Below are positions 34,770 through 43,362 of a DNA stretch of 50,593 nucleotides, piece after piece. The DNA lies in assembly GCA_900321275.1 (NCBI GenBank), contig ONVI01000014.1:1-50593 (forward strand), in the 5' to 3' direction. The stretch is from an uncultured Eubacteriales bacterium (GTDB taxonomy: Bacteria; Bacillota; Clostridia; Oscillospirales; Oscillospiraceae). Positions within the stretch are counted from its first letter, which is position 1. Each line of letters begins with the position of its first letter. Made by a program: the position numbers and the translations under genes. Below the pieces are notes generated by a model that worked only from the letters and a program-made list of their open reading frames with translations, did not search any database and was not told the DNA's origin.

Positions 34770-37158
34770 CAAACGCTCCACCCGTGAGCTTATGGGGATT
34801 GCGCAGATACTGGACTATGGACTCAGAACCCCGGCGGGCGACGTCGCGTTTTTTATCATCAAGCCCACGAACATCGGCGTCCTCCCCGCAGCCAGTATCA
34901 CCGACCGGATACAGGGTCTGGTCAAGGTGATCCGTACCGAGGGAACGGTGGAGTTGATGGCGCTCAACTCCTGGGAATCCTTCCAACAGAACAAGAACTA
35001 TTACCATGAGCGCATGGAAAAGGAGCGTCTGCCCGCCGTGCGGGATATGCTCGAACAGGACTGCGCCCATCTGGACGAGATGCAGGGCAGGCTCTCCACC
35101 GCGCGCGAGTTTTATCTCGTGGTACATATTTCTCAGGACGGCGATGTGGAGCAGACTCTCTCCGACACCGAGCAGCGCATCAATGAGTTTGGATTCAAAA
35201 GCAGGCTGGCAGGGCGCGACGATCTCAAGCGCATCCTCAGCGTCTACTATGAGCAGAACGTGACCAGCGAAGTATTGCAGGACTATGACGGCGAATACTG
35301 GCTCGGCAAGCAGGAGTTGAAAAGGCCGGAGAAGAAGAAACGAAAGCGCCGGGGAAAGCCGCGGGAACTGGAGAAGGATTTTCTGGACATGATCGCGCCC
35401 ACGGCGATCCGCTTCGGTTCCGAGACCTTTCTCTGCGGCAACACCCGGCGCTGCGTCTGGGCACTGCGGGAGTATCCCGTGCAGACCGAGGAGCAGGCTT
35501 TGCTCCGGCACCTGGGCGAGAAGAACGGCGTCAACCTGCATATTTACACCAGCAGGCTCTCGCTCCCGGATGAAAACAAGATCTTTGAAAACGCCACCAA
35601 CAAGAACAAGCTGGAAAGCAACACCGGCGATGTGCGTCAGGTCATGACCGCGCGGAGCAATCTGGAGGATATCGTGCGCATCAGCGACGCCATGCGAAAA
35701 AGCGGCGAGCCGCTGGTGCGCTGCGCGGTGTTCATCGAGCTTGTCGCGGAGGATATGCGGGAGCTGAAAAAGCTCCAGAACGAGGTGCAGGCGGAGCTCC
35801 TGCGCAGCAAGCTCAACGTGGACAAGCTCCCCATGAAGCAGCTCGAAGGTTTTCAGAGCGTTTGCCCCGGTGGATACAATCATTTTGGATCGCAGTTTGA
35901 AAGGGTGCTGCCCGCTTCATCGGTTGCCAATCTCTATCCCTTCAACTACAGCGGCAAGACGGACCGCCACGGCTTTTACATCGGCAAGGATCACTACGGC
36001 ACGAACATCCTCGTGGACTTCGACCAGCGCGACCCGGACAAGACCTCCGGCAGTATCCTGATCCTCGGCAACTCCGGCCAGGGCAAGTCCCACCTCATGA
36101 AGCACCTGATCATCAACTTCCTCGAATCCGGCAAATCCGTGATCTCCCTGGATACAGAGCATGAGCAAAAGGATCTCTGTACTGCCCTCGGCGGATACTT
36201 TATTGATCTGATGACCGGAGAGTACCGCATCAACGTACTGGAACCGAAATGCTGGAACACAAGGGGCAGCGTACTCGAAGCGGCGGATCAAGACGCGCCG
36301 GGTACTTTTCAGAAGACCTCCGTTCTGGCTCAGCACATCTCCTGGCTCAAGGACTTCTTTCGTGCGTACAAGGATTTCTCCGACGCCCATGTGGACACCA
36401 TCGAGATTTTGCTGACCAGGCTGTATGCTGAGTGGAACATCACCGGCGATACGGACATTGCCAGTCTCCCGCCCGAGCGTTTTCCGATCCTGTCCGATCT
36501 GTATGCGCTGATCAAACGGGAATACGACCACTACGACGGAGGGCATACCACGCTTTACACCAAACAGCTATTGCAGGAGGTTCTGCTCGGCATCAACTCC
36601 ATGTGCGTGGGTTCCGACGCGCTGTTCTTCAACGGGCACACCAATGTTAGCTCCAGCCGCTTTCTCGTGTTTGGCGTCGGTGGTCTGGATACGCTGGCAG
36701 CGAATGTGAAAGCGGCGATTCTGTTCAACATTCTCTCGTACATGTCCAACATGCTTTTGAGCGAGGGTAACGCGGTGGCGGCACTGGACGAGCTCTACCT
36801 CTGGCTGGGGAATCTCACGGCGGTGGAGTACATCCGCAACTGCCTCAAGCGTGTCCGTAAGCGCAACTCCGCCATGCTGCTGGCATCGCAGAACCTTGTT
36901 GACTTTGACCAGCCCCGTGTGAGGGAGATGACTAAGCCCATGTTCGCCATTCCGCCGCATCAATTTCTTTTCAACCCCGGTTCCATCGGGAAGGAAGCCT
37001 ACATGGACATGCTGCAGCTGGAGGACTCCGAGTACGATCTCATACATGACGCGGTGCGCGGCCTGTGCCTGTATAAGTGCGGCAATGAGCGCTACTACCT
37101 TGAGGTGAAAACCCCGCCGTACAAGCAGGAGCTCTTCGGGGAGGCAGGTGGCAAATGA
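34759..37158 (+). CDS. virB4: VirB4/TraE-type conjugation ATPase
   Basis: The main ATPase that powers assembly of, and transport through, the type IV secretion channel at the cytoplasmic face. The 799-residue protein has the N-terminal CagE/VirB4 domain (about 1-400), Walker A GNSGQGKS at about residue 437 and Walker B VAALDELYLWLGN (about 675). RNSAMLLASQNLVDF follows as the sensor-like motif. ATG 34759 has GGAGG at nine bases. The TTG 18 bases upstream is in frame but has no site. It overlaps the NlpC/P60 gene by four bases. Confidence 0.93.
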   Translation: MRTNKRSTRELMGIAQILDYGLRTPAGDVAFFIIKPTNIGVLPAASITDRIQGLVKVIRTEGTVELMALNSWESFQQNKNYYHERMEKERLPAVRDMLEQDCAHLDEMQGRLSTAREFYLVVHISQDGDVEQTLSDTEQRINEFGFKSRLAGRDDLKRILSVYYEQNVTSEVLQDYDGEYWLGKQELKRPEKKKRKRRGKPRELEKDFLDMIAPTAIRFGSETFLCGNTRRCVWALREYPVQTEEQALLRHLGEKNGVNLHIYTSRLSLPDENKIFENATNKNKLESNTGDVRQVMTARSNLEDIVRISDAMRKSGEPLVRCAVFIELVAEDMRELKKLQNEVQAELLRSKLNVDKLPMKQLEGFQSVCPGGYNHFGSQFERVLPASSVANLYPFNYSGKTDRHGFYIGKDHYGTNILVDFDQRDPDKTSGSILILGNSGQGKSHLMKHLIINFLESGKSVISLDTEHEQKDLCTALGGYFIDLMTGEYRINVLEPKCWNTRGSVLEAADQDAPGTFQKTSVLAQHISWLKDFFRAYKDFSDAHVDTIEILLTRLYAEWNITGDTDIASLPPERFPILSDLYALIKREYDHYDGGHTTLYTKQLLQEVLLGINSMCVGSDALFFNGHTNVSSSRFLVFGVGGLDTLAANVKAAILFNILSYMSNMLLSEGNAVAALDELYLWLGNLTAVEYIRNCLKRVRKRNSAMLLASQNLVDFDQPRVREMTKPMFAIPPHQFLFNPGSIGKEAYMDMLQLEDSEYDLIHDAVRGLCLYKCGNERYYLEVKTPPYKQELFGEAGGK

Positions 37159-38345
37159 GACTCAGACTCTTGAAGCTTGCGGCGCTGGCGCTGACCAGCG
37201 ACAACGGCAGGAAAACCATTGGCTGGGTGCTGGCTGCCGTCTTCTCCCCACTGATCCTGATTGTGATTTTTCTCTGCGCCCTCGGTTCCGGGGAGGCCGA
37301 TCACAACACCAACATGGTCAAAGCCTGCTTCTACGGCGTGCAGCTTTCGGAGGATACCCCGCGTTACCTGCGCCGACATGTGGAAGAAATGCGCACGGCC
37401 TTCTCTCTTCTGGATTCCGCGGTCTATGCTGCCAATGCGCAGATGGAAAATGGCGACAGTCTTGATCCCATCCGGGTCAAGGCTGTTTTTCTTGCCCTCT
37501 GCTTTGGAGAGGACGCACCCACGGCGCGGGCCGCCAATCGATTCGTGGACTGCTTCTATACCACGGAAGAAGCAATAAGAATCGTGGAAACGGAAAACGA
37601 AGATGGCGAGATCACAGAGGAAGAAGAAAGCTACACCGTGGCGCGTCCGCTCCCGCTCAGTGCTGCGTACAACCGTGTGGCCGCGCTGCTGGGCAGAGAA
37701 ATCACGGACGAGGACTACAAAAACATCGCGCACATCTACAAGATCATCGTCGGCGATATGGGCGATCTCCGTTACGACGGCTGGTACAGCTACATCGGCG
37801 GACCCTTCGATCCCGCCTGGCATCTGCCTGCCGCCGCGACAGATCCCACCAAGACAGCCGAGGGGCTGGTCGCCTATGTGACCAACGCCTACGAAACAGG
37901 CTGGGGGTATGTCTGGGGTACCTTCGGCAACATTCTGACCGAGGGTGCCTTCGCCTCGAAGCTGGAGCAGTACCCGGAGGCGGTCGGCAACTACGCGGAC
38001 TTCATACGAGCTAACTGGATCGGCAGGCGCACCGCCGACTGCGTGGGCCTCATTAAAAGCTATGGCTGGTTTGATCCTGAAACCGAGACAATCCAATACG
38101 GCTCCCACGGAATGCCGGACGTGGGCGCGGATCAGATGTACTACGCAGCGGCAGAGTCCGGCACGATTGACACGATCCCCGAAATCCCCGGCCTTGCCGT
38201 CTGGCAGAGCGGTCACATCGGCGTTTACATTGGAAACGGTGAGGTGATCGAGGCCATGGGTACCATGTACGGTGTGGTCAAGACGCACCTCGAGGGCAGC
38301 GGCTGGACGCACTGGCTGAAGGTGCCATACATCTACTATGACTGA
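37155..38345 (+). CDS. Membrane-anchored NlpC/P60 wall hydrolase of the conjugation system
   Basis: A protein of 396 residues. It has an N-terminal membrane helix (TIGWVLAAVFSPLILIVIFLCAL) and an extracellular helical region (about 55-230). The C-terminal NlpC/P60 domain has the catalytic Cys in RTADCVGLIKSYGW and His in QSGHIGVYIGNG. It would cut peptidoglycan stem peptides locally so that the channel can pass the wall, like CwlT or PrgK. Unlike CwlT no separate lysozyme domain is obvious; the first region might be a divergent one. It is coupled to VirB4. Confidence 0.85.
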   Translation: MRLRLLKLAALALTSDNGRKTIGWVLAAVFSPLILIVIFLCALGSGEADHNTNMVKACFYGVQLSEDTPRYLRRHVEEMRTAFSLLDSAVYAANAQMENGDSLDPIRVKAVFLALCFGEDAPTARAANRFVDCFYTTEEAIRIVETENEDGEITEEEESYTVARPLPLSAAYNRVAALLGREITDEDYKNIAHIYKIIVGDMGDLRYDGWYSYIGGPFDPAWHLPAAATDPTKTAEGLVAYVTNAYETGWGYVWGTFGNILTEGAFASKLEQYPEAVGNYADFIRANWIGRRTADCVGLIKSYGWFDPETETIQYGSHGMPDVGADQMYYAAAESGTIDTIPEIPGLAVWQSGHIGVYIGNGEVIEAMGTMYGVVKTHLEGSGWTHWLKVPYIYYD

Positions 38346-38360
38346 GGAGGTCAATATGAA

Positions 38361-38624
38361 ATGGAAAAAGAAACGGTATCCCTTGGTATTGAGGCGGAAC
38401 GCCTGGAAGCGCTCACCTTTTACTTACAGAAAGAAAAAACTTCCTCATTGCAGAAGGAACTCATGAAAATGCTCGAGGATCTGTACGAAAAGAGTGTGCC
38501 AGCCGATGTTCGTGAGTACATCGAAGCGCGGGCAAGGAAGGTGGCGCCGCCCAAACCGAAGGTGAAGCCGCCTGCAAAAGGAAAAACGGAGGGCCATGCC
38601 GAGCGAACTGACGCAAAAGATTGA
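38361..38624 (+). CDS. DUF6103-like small ICE protein
   Basis: An 87-residue protein of unknown function. The N-terminal half is helical (VSLGIEAERLEALTFYLQKEKTSSLQKELMKMLEDLYEKSVP), with a look of ribbon-helix-helix or coiled coil. The tail is basic and Pro/Lys-rich (PPKPKVKPPAKGK). I recall this as a DUF6103 protein found next to NlpC/P60 genes of ICEs. The last 29 bases overlap the PP-loop gene. The ATG follows GGAGGTCAATATGAA. Confidence 0.6.
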   Translation: MEKETVSLGIEAERLEALTFYLQKEKTSSLQKELMKMLEDLYEKSVPADVREYIEARARKVAPPKPKVKPPAKGKTEGHAERTDAKD

Positions 38625-39507
38625 CATGGCCTTGAAACGGATAGAGACCTTCCAACGACCGGAAGGTCTCTATCTCGCTTTCTCTGGTGGAAAGGATTCT
38701 GTCGTGACCAAGCGCCTGCTGGACATGGCCGCCGTGCAATACGACGCGCACTACCGCGTTACCTCTGTCGATCCGCCGGAGCTGGTGCGTTTCATCCGGG
38801 ATCAGTACGGAGATGTGGATCGAGAGGTGCCGCGGGATGATATGGGCGAACCTATCACTATGTGGAACCTGATCCCCCGCAAGCTGATGCCTCCAACACG
38901 GCTTGTGCGTTACTGTTGCGAGGAGCTCAAAGAGAGCGGAGGAGAGGGTCGCATGACGGTGACCGGTGTCCGCTGGGCGGAGAGCAAAAACCGTGAGGAT
39001 AACCAGGGAGTGGTTACGATCATGAGCCGCAGCGTACACAAGGAGTTGGATGGCAACACGGATTTTCGTCCAACCAGGCAGGGCGGCGTAATGCTGATGA
39101 ACGACAACGATGAAAACCGAAAGTTGGTTGAGTTCTGTTATCGCCGCCACAAAACAACGCTCAACCCCATCATAGACTGGACGGATGCGGAGATCTGGCA
39201 ATTCATCCGTCAGGAAAAAATACCATACTGTTGCCTCTACGACGAGGGCTTCCACCGACTTGGCTGTATCGGCTGTCCAATGGCAACGCGGCACGGGCGC
39301 TCAATTGAGTTTGCCCGCTGGCCAAAGTATAAGACTGCATACTTACATGCCTTCGAGAAGATGATTCAGGAACGGGTACAACGCGGAAAGATAGACGGAA
39401 CCTGGCGCATGGGTACCGATCCCATGGAAATCTTCCATTGGTGGATGCAGGACGGTGTCATGCCCGGCCAGTTCGTGATGGAGGAATTTGATGATGATTG
39501 GAGATGA
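38596..39507 (+). CDS. PAPS-reductase-type PP-loop protein
   Basis: A 303-residue ATP-pyrophosphatase-fold protein. The PP-loop SGGKDS is at residues 30-35. VTGVRWAES follows, and cysteines occur as RYCCEELK and CCLYDEGFHRLGCIGCP, which may hold an iron-sulfur cluster. Related enzymes reduce adenylylated sulfate, thiolate tRNA, or (DndC) put sulfur into the DNA backbone. No other dnd or sulfate-assimilation gene is nearby. In this place, between the transfer channel and mobilisation genes, a nucleic-acid-modifying role is possible but unproven. It overlaps both neighbours or nearly so. Confidence 0.75.
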   Translation: MPSELTQKIDMALKRIETFQRPEGLYLAFSGGKDSVVTKRLLDMAAVQYDAHYRVTSVDPPELVRFIRDQYGDVDREVPRDDMGEPITMWNLIPRKLMPPTRLVRYCCEELKESGGEGRMTVTGVRWAESKNREDNQGVVTIMSRSVHKELDGNTDFRPTRQGGVMLMNDNDENRKLVEFCYRRHKTTLNPIIDWTDAEIWQFIRQEKIPYCCLYDEGFHRLGCIGCPMATRHGRSIEFARWPKYKTAYLHAFEKMIQERVQRGKIDGTWRMGTDPMEIFHWWMQDGVMPGQFVMEEFDDDWR

Positions 39508-39911
39508 TAACCGTAAGCAACAAACTAAACGCATTTCTGAAAACGGAAGTACCCCGCAGGCTGTTTCCCAATGATGTGGTGTTCGATCACATTTCCTTTG
39601 CAAGCGGGCGGCGGATCGCTTTCCGGCTTGCGCTGATTGCGGACGCAGGAAAACTGTTCGGCTTGGCTCTGGTCCCGAGCGAGAGCATCACCGCCACAGC
39701 CTGCTATGAGATGGAAAAGCAGTTGGCTTCCTGCACACTGAACCTCTCTGTGAAGTACCGTGGCCGGGACTGTGAGTATGAGTACCTGCTGACGGAGGAG
39801 GAACGACAGATGTTGACCGGAAAGATGGAAGCATTCTTTCACAAGCGTATCGGCACAGACCTGCGCCTGTTCAGTACTCAGCACGCGCCGGAGCAGACCC
39901 TGCCGTGCTGA
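39504..39911 (+). CDS. Hypothetical ICE protein
   Basis: A protein of about 135 residues, not recognised. It has mixed strands and helices (VVFDHISFASGRRIAFRLALIADAGKLFGLAL; NLSVKYRGRDCEYEYLL), ending near a cysteine. The start is either TTG 39498 or ATG 39504, neither with a well-placed ribosome-binding site, so translation is probably coupled to the PP-loop gene it overlaps. The two may work together. Confidence 0.5.
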   Translation: MITVSNKLNAFLKTEVPRRLFPNDVVFDHISFASGRRIAFRLALIADAGKLFGLALVPSESITATACYEMEKQLASCTLNLSVKYRGRDCEYEYLLTEEERQMLTGKMEAFFHKRIGTDLRLFSTQHAPEQTLPC

Positions 39912-40140
39912 AGGCGCGGAGGCACAGGGCAACGAGGAGGGGCGAGGCGGGAGAAAGCAACGGGGTCGCGGAGCGCCCCGCCGCATCCACTTCTGCCCGC
40001 AGTGCGGGCAGTTTCCGGCTTTTCGGAAGGGGGTTCCTAAACAGCAGAAAAACAAGGCAAGGGGGTTCTGATTACGAAAAAAGCCCGATTGTTCAAGGAA
40101 AAAAGCGGGGTTCTTGCCCCGTTTTGGAGGAGTTTTGCCC
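39912..40140 (+). other. Non-coding region before the mob genes, candidate oriT
   Basis: About 230 bp without a convincing gene, directly upstream of the MobC-like and relaxase genes, where oriT usually lies. It contains a perfect 9-bp inverted repeat CTGCCCGCA/TGCGGGCAG with one base between (39993-40011). A second hairpin, CGGGG/CCCCG flanked by A and T runs (about 40104-40125), lies just before the MobC ribosome-binding site. A GC-rich block GGGGCG...CGCCCC (about 39940-39980) also pairs. One frame reads FCPQCG over the first palindrome but has no start. The nick site cannot be placed. Confidence 0.45.
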
Positions 40141-40545
40141 GTGGTTGAGGGAAAGATCAAATTTCCGCTTTGGATCGCGCCGGAGACAAAAGAGATCATA
40201 GCGGAATCGTTCCGACGAGACAACTGCAAAAGCATGAGTGAGTTCGTGGAGAAGGCGATCCTGTTCTACGACGGATATCTCAACGCCAGACGAGCGGAAT
40301 ACTATCTACCCCGCGTTCTCGGTTCCGTTTTGCAGGGAACGCTCGGCATGTTCGCTGATCGAATCGGCAAGCTGCTTTTCAAGCTGGCGGTGGAAAGCAA
40401 CATCGGGAATCACATTCTCGCCGCCGATACGGACATGGATATTGAGACATATGAGCGCCTGCACAACCGCAGCCTGCGCGAGGTCAAGCAGACACACGGC
40501 GAAATCTCGTTCAAGGATGACCTGATCTTTCAGAAGTCCCTGTAA
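40141..40545 (+). CDS. MobC-like relaxosome protein
   Basis: A protein of 134 residues, with start GTG 40141 behind GGAGGAGTTTTGCCC. The N-terminal part (KIKFPLWIAPETKEIIAESFRRDNCKSMSEFVEKAILFYDGYL) is a ribbon-helix-helix unit. The rest is helical. Proteins of this type bind oriT and bring in the relaxase. It ends 3 bp before the relaxase gene. Confidence 0.75.
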   Translation: MVEGKIKFPLWIAPETKEIIAESFRRDNCKSMSEFVEKAILFYDGYLNARRAEYYLPRVLGSVLQGTLGMFADRIGKLLFKLAVESNIGNHILAADTDMDIETYERLHNRSLREVKQTHGEISFKDDLIFQKSL

Positions 40546-40548
40546 ACG

Positions 40549-42180
40549 ATGGCGAAGCTCATTCAGAAGTGCGGTTACATCAAGGCCGGAGGCGGCGGGG
40601 GTTACATGAAGTATATTGCAACGCGCGAGGGCGTTGAGATCATCGAGAGCAACGCCCCTGCGACAGAGAAGCAAAAAGAATTGATTGCGGATGTCCTTCA
40701 TGATTTCCCGGATTCCGAGGAGCTATTTGAGTACGAAGATTATCTAGCAAAGCCGACCGCTGGAAACGCCTCGGCCTTCCTCTCTGCGGCGCTCGACCGC
40801 AACGCGCACACAATTCAGAACGGGGATGTGTACATGAAGTACATTGCCACCCGGCCCCGCGCTGAAAAGCACGGCGAGCATGGTCTGTTCAGCTCGTTTT
40901 TTCATGTGGACTTGGATGCGGCCATGCGGGAGCTGGAAGCACACAGGGGAAACACATGGACGTTCATCTATTCCCTGCGCCGGGAGGACGCTGCCCGCCT
41001 TGGTTTTAACAAGGCCGAGAGCTGGCAGACTCTACTGACTGAACAGCAGGCAGGCTTCGCGGAGGTCATGAAGATAGCGCCGGAGCATCTGCACTGGTAC
41101 GCGGCCTTTCATGACGAGGGCCACCATCCTCACATCCACATGATGCTGTGGAGCGACGATCCAAAGCGGGAGTACCTTAACCGAGACGGCGTCTATGCGC
41201 TGCGCTCCCGAATGACCAACGCGATCTTCAAGGATGAAATGTATGAGCTCTATGTGCAGAAGGATCTCTCGTACAAAGAGCTGACCTCGCAGGCGCGGGA
41301 AACCATGCGCAGCCTGCTCGAAAAGATGCAGGGGCAAGTCTGCGACAGTCCTGTGATCGAGCAGAAGATGCAGGAGTTGATACTGGCTCTGGGTGCGGTC
41401 AAAGGAAAGAAGCAGTATAGTTATCTGCCGAAGGATGTCAAGGAGATCGTGGACAGCATCGTGGACGAGCTGACCAGACAGCCGGAGGTGTCCGCCTGCT
41501 ACGAGGCGTGGAACGAGCTGCGGGATGAACTGGAACGATACTATAAGGACAAGCCCCGTGAGCATCTCCCGCTCTCACAGCAAAAGGAATTCCGCGCGAT
41601 CAAGAACATGGTGATTCGGGAGGCTGAGACCATCCGTCTCGGCGCAACCAGCTTCGAGGATGGCGAGACTGAGAGCAATCCTGTTTCTGTGGAGGATCTG
41701 GAGGAAGCCGCCGCTCGGGGCGACACCCGCGCCATGTATCGTCTTGGCAAGCTGTGCTTAGCCGGAGAGCATGTGGAAAAGGACACGGCAACCGCCGTCG
41801 CATGGTTCCGACAGGCTGCGGAGCAGGGCGATCCGTATGCGCAGTACACCCTCGGCAAGCTATACCTGCAAGGCCGGGAGGTTCCGCAGGACAGAGAAGA
41901 AGCCCTGCGCTGGCTGGAGAGCTCCGCCGCGCAGGGCAACGTTTATGCGCAGTATCTGATCGACCGGATGGACGAGCAGCGCGAACCGTCGATCATGCTG
42001 GCGGCAACAAAGCTGCTGCACCATGCCTCCCGTATTTTCCGGGAGCAGGCCGCGACAACAAATCCCCAGGGAATCCGAATGGACTCCCGTCGCAGAAAAC
42101 AGCTCCTGCAAAAACGCCTCGCCCTTGGTCACAAGATTGACGATCATGAGGAGCAGGCGCAGAGGCAGCAACTATTATGA
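40549..42180 (+). CDS. MobL/MobP-type relaxase with C-terminal Sel1 repeats
   Basis: The relaxase nicks one strand at oriT and stays bound to the 5' end during transfer. The 543-residue protein begins with KCGYIKAGGGGGYMKYIATREGVE, which carries a conserved Tyr, and has the metal-binding HHPHIHMM at residue 192. A helical region follows (about 215-375). The last part (about 385-470) shows two Sel1-like repeats (AMYRLGKLCLAGEHVEKD, AQYTLGKLYLQGREVPQD), which in other proteins bind partner proteins. Sel1 repeats on a relaxase could dock it to VirD4 or a host factor. Confidence 0.88.
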   Translation: MAKLIQKCGYIKAGGGGGYMKYIATREGVEIIESNAPATEKQKELIADVLHDFPDSEELFEYEDYLAKPTAGNASAFLSAALDRNAHTIQNGDVYMKYIATRPRAEKHGEHGLFSSFFHVDLDAAMRELEAHRGNTWTFIYSLRREDAARLGFNKAESWQTLLTEQQAGFAEVMKIAPEHLHWYAAFHDEGHHPHIHMMLWSDDPKREYLNRDGVYALRSRMTNAIFKDEMYELYVQKDLSYKELTSQARETMRSLLEKMQGQVCDSPVIEQKMQELILALGAVKGKKQYSYLPKDVKEIVDSIVDELTRQPEVSACYEAWNELRDELERYYKDKPREHLPLSQQKEFRAIKNMVIREAETIRLGATSFEDGETESNPVSVEDLEEAAARGDTRAMYRLGKLCLAGEHVEKDTATAVAWFRQAAEQGDPYAQYTLGKLYLQGREVPQDREEALRWLESSAAQGNVYAQYLIDRMDEQREPSIMLAATKLLHHASRIFREQAATTNPQGIRMDSRRRKQLLQKRLALGHKIDDHEEQAQRQQLL

Positions 42181-42199
42181 CAAAGGAAAGGCAATAATC

Positions 42200-42328
42200 A
42201 TGAGCGCAATATTTTGGTTTTGGATTGGAGCAATGGTCGGCGGTTTTGTCGGCTTCGGATGCTTCTGCCTGTTACAGGCAGCGAGCGATTCCGACGAGGA
42301 GACGCCGCGGGAAATGATGCGGAGGTGA
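42200..42328 (+). CDS. DUF3789-like 42-residue membrane peptide
   Basis: One membrane helix (SAIFWFWIGAMVGGFVGFGCFCLLQ) with a charged tail (DSDEETPREMMRR). It resembles the small DUF3789 proteins of ICEs. AAAGGAAAGGCAAT precedes the ATG. Function unknown. Confidence 0.65.
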   Translation: MSAIFWFWIGAMVGGFVGFGCFCLLQAASDSDEETPREMMRR

Positions 42329-42334
42329 GTTCAA

Positions 42335-42469
42335 ATGCACAGCATTGAGATACCGCAGGAATATTGGGAGTTTCTCTTTCTGCGCTGTGCAGAGCTCGGA
42401 ATATCTCCCGAAGAATACTTGGAACTGCTGATCATCAACTATCTGGAAAGGACCACAGACAATGAGTGA
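42335..42469 (+). CDS. 44-residue acidic ICE peptide
   Basis: GGAGG (42321-42325) precedes ATG 42335 at nine bases, and the end overlaps the next start (ATGAGTGA). The sequence is one amphipathic helix pair (IPQEYWEFLFLRCAELGISPEEYLELLIINYLE), which resembles half of a ribbon-helix-helix protein. No function is known. Confidence 0.5.
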   Translation: MHSIEIPQEYWEFLFLRCAELGISPEEYLELLIINYLERTTDNE

Positions 42470-42959
42470 CGAAAACAAGAAGGGCATCACGGTCAAGATC
42501 GACGCTGCCCTCCATGCCGAGGTGCGGGAATACCTCGACGCGCACAATATGACAATGGCGGAGTTTGTGACCCAGGCGCTGGACCACGAGCTCCACCCGA
42601 AAACCGATATGAAAGAAGGAGCAACCATGGCAAACACAAGAACCCTTGCGATTCAGATCCCCGAAGAACTGTTCCAGCGGATAAAAGACTACCTCCAGCG
42701 GAACAATATGACGCAGAAGCAGTTCCTCATCGGTCTGATCGAGGATGAGCTGGAACGGGACCTGACCGAGCGTGAGGCCGAAATTGACGCGGTGTCGGAG
42801 GAACCGGAGCTGGAGGACAAGTACCCCACCCAGGTCGAAGAAGCCGACGTTGGCTATTTTTCAGGCGAATCCGAGGAAGAAGCGGAGGAAGTCTATGAGG
42901 AAGAACAGGCCGCCCCGCAAGAGAGCTATCCGTCCTACGCCATGGGCATAAGTATGTGA
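42462..42959 (+). CDS. Double ribbon-helix-helix protein
   Basis: A protein of 165 residues. Two ribbon-helix-helix units stand in tandem: GITVKIDAALHAEVREYLDAHNMTMAEFVTQALDHEL (about 8-45) and TLAIQIPEELFQRIKDYLQRNNMTQKQFLIGLIEDELER (about 60-100). The C-terminal third is very acidic (GESEEEAEEVYEEEQ). Two units in one chain would bind DNA as a pseudo-dimer. It may regulate transfer or act in the relaxosome. A terminator follows. Confidence 0.75.
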   Translation: MSDENKKGITVKIDAALHAEVREYLDAHNMTMAEFVTQALDHELHPKTDMKEGATMANTRTLAIQIPEELFQRIKDYLQRNNMTQKQFLIGLIEDELERDLTEREAEIDAVSEEPELEDKYPTQVEEADVGYFSGESEEEAEEVYEEEQAAPQESYPSYAMGISM

Positions 42960-42968
42960 GGATTCAAA

Positions 42969-43000
42969 ACAGGCGATCCGTTAAACTTCGGATTGCCTGT
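42969..43000. terminator. Bidirectional terminator
   Basis: ACAGGCGATCCG (42969-42980) pairs with CGGATTGCCTGT (42989-43000) with one mismatch, and sits between the convergent RHH and XRE genes. Confidence 0.65.
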
Positions 43001-43001
43001 C

Positions 43002-43247
43002 TCAGCCTTCAAGCCCAGCGAAAAATTCATCGTAGGAGCAGTTGTAGATTTTCTTCAGTTCAATGAGAACACTGGCGCGGATGTTCAGCTCGCCAGCCTC
43101 GTATTTTTCGTAGGTCGAGCGCCCGATATCGCAGCCCCGGCGCTGCAATTCCGCGCAGAGCTTTTCCTGCGAAAGGCCGTTCGCCAAGCGCAGCCGCCGC
43201 AGATTTGAACCCATATTCCTGTCTCGCCGGATCTTCTGTTCCATCAT
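43002..43247 (-). CDS. XRE-family repressor-like regulator
   Basis: An 81-residue Cro/CI-type helix-turn-helix protein (LRRLRLANGLSQEKLCAELQRRGCDIGRSTYEKYEAGELNIRASVLIELKKIYNCS). It is read away from the SLOG gene, and the intergenic region between them has a strong plus-strand promoter with paired repeats. It therefore probably represses that promoter and itself. The start could also be ATG 43214, which has AGGA before it. Confidence 0.82.
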   Translation of the reverse strand: MMEQKIRRDRNMGSNLRRLRLANGLSQEKLCAELQRRGCDIGRSTYEKYEAGELNIRASVLIELKKIYNCSYDEFFAGLEG

Positions 43248-43261
43248 ATTACCCCATCAAG

Positions 43262-43345
43262 TATTGACCAGTATTGGTTGCAACGCTTGATAGTGTATGC
43301 TATAATTCAGGAAAATATTGACCGTTATATTGGTCAGTCAGGATG
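43262..43345. promoter_or_regulatory. Divergent control region with promoter and repressor-like repeats
   Basis: On the plus strand TTGCAA (43278-43283), a 17-base spacer and a perfect TATAAT (43301-43306) form a strong promoter for the SLOG gene. Around it stand repeated elements: ATTGACCAGTATTGGT just upstream and TTGACCGTTATATTGGTCA just downstream (inverted TGACC/GGTCA). ATCAAG/CTTGAT also flank the -35 region. They look like operator sites of the adjacent XRE protein. Confidence 0.6.
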
Positions 43346-43362
43346 CCAAGACAGAGTATAAG

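Noticed and set aside
39940-40070. Frame reading FCPQCGQ over the palindrome at 39993
   Set aside because: No start codon or ribosome-binding site; the CPxCG motif arises from the palindrome, since both strands give it.
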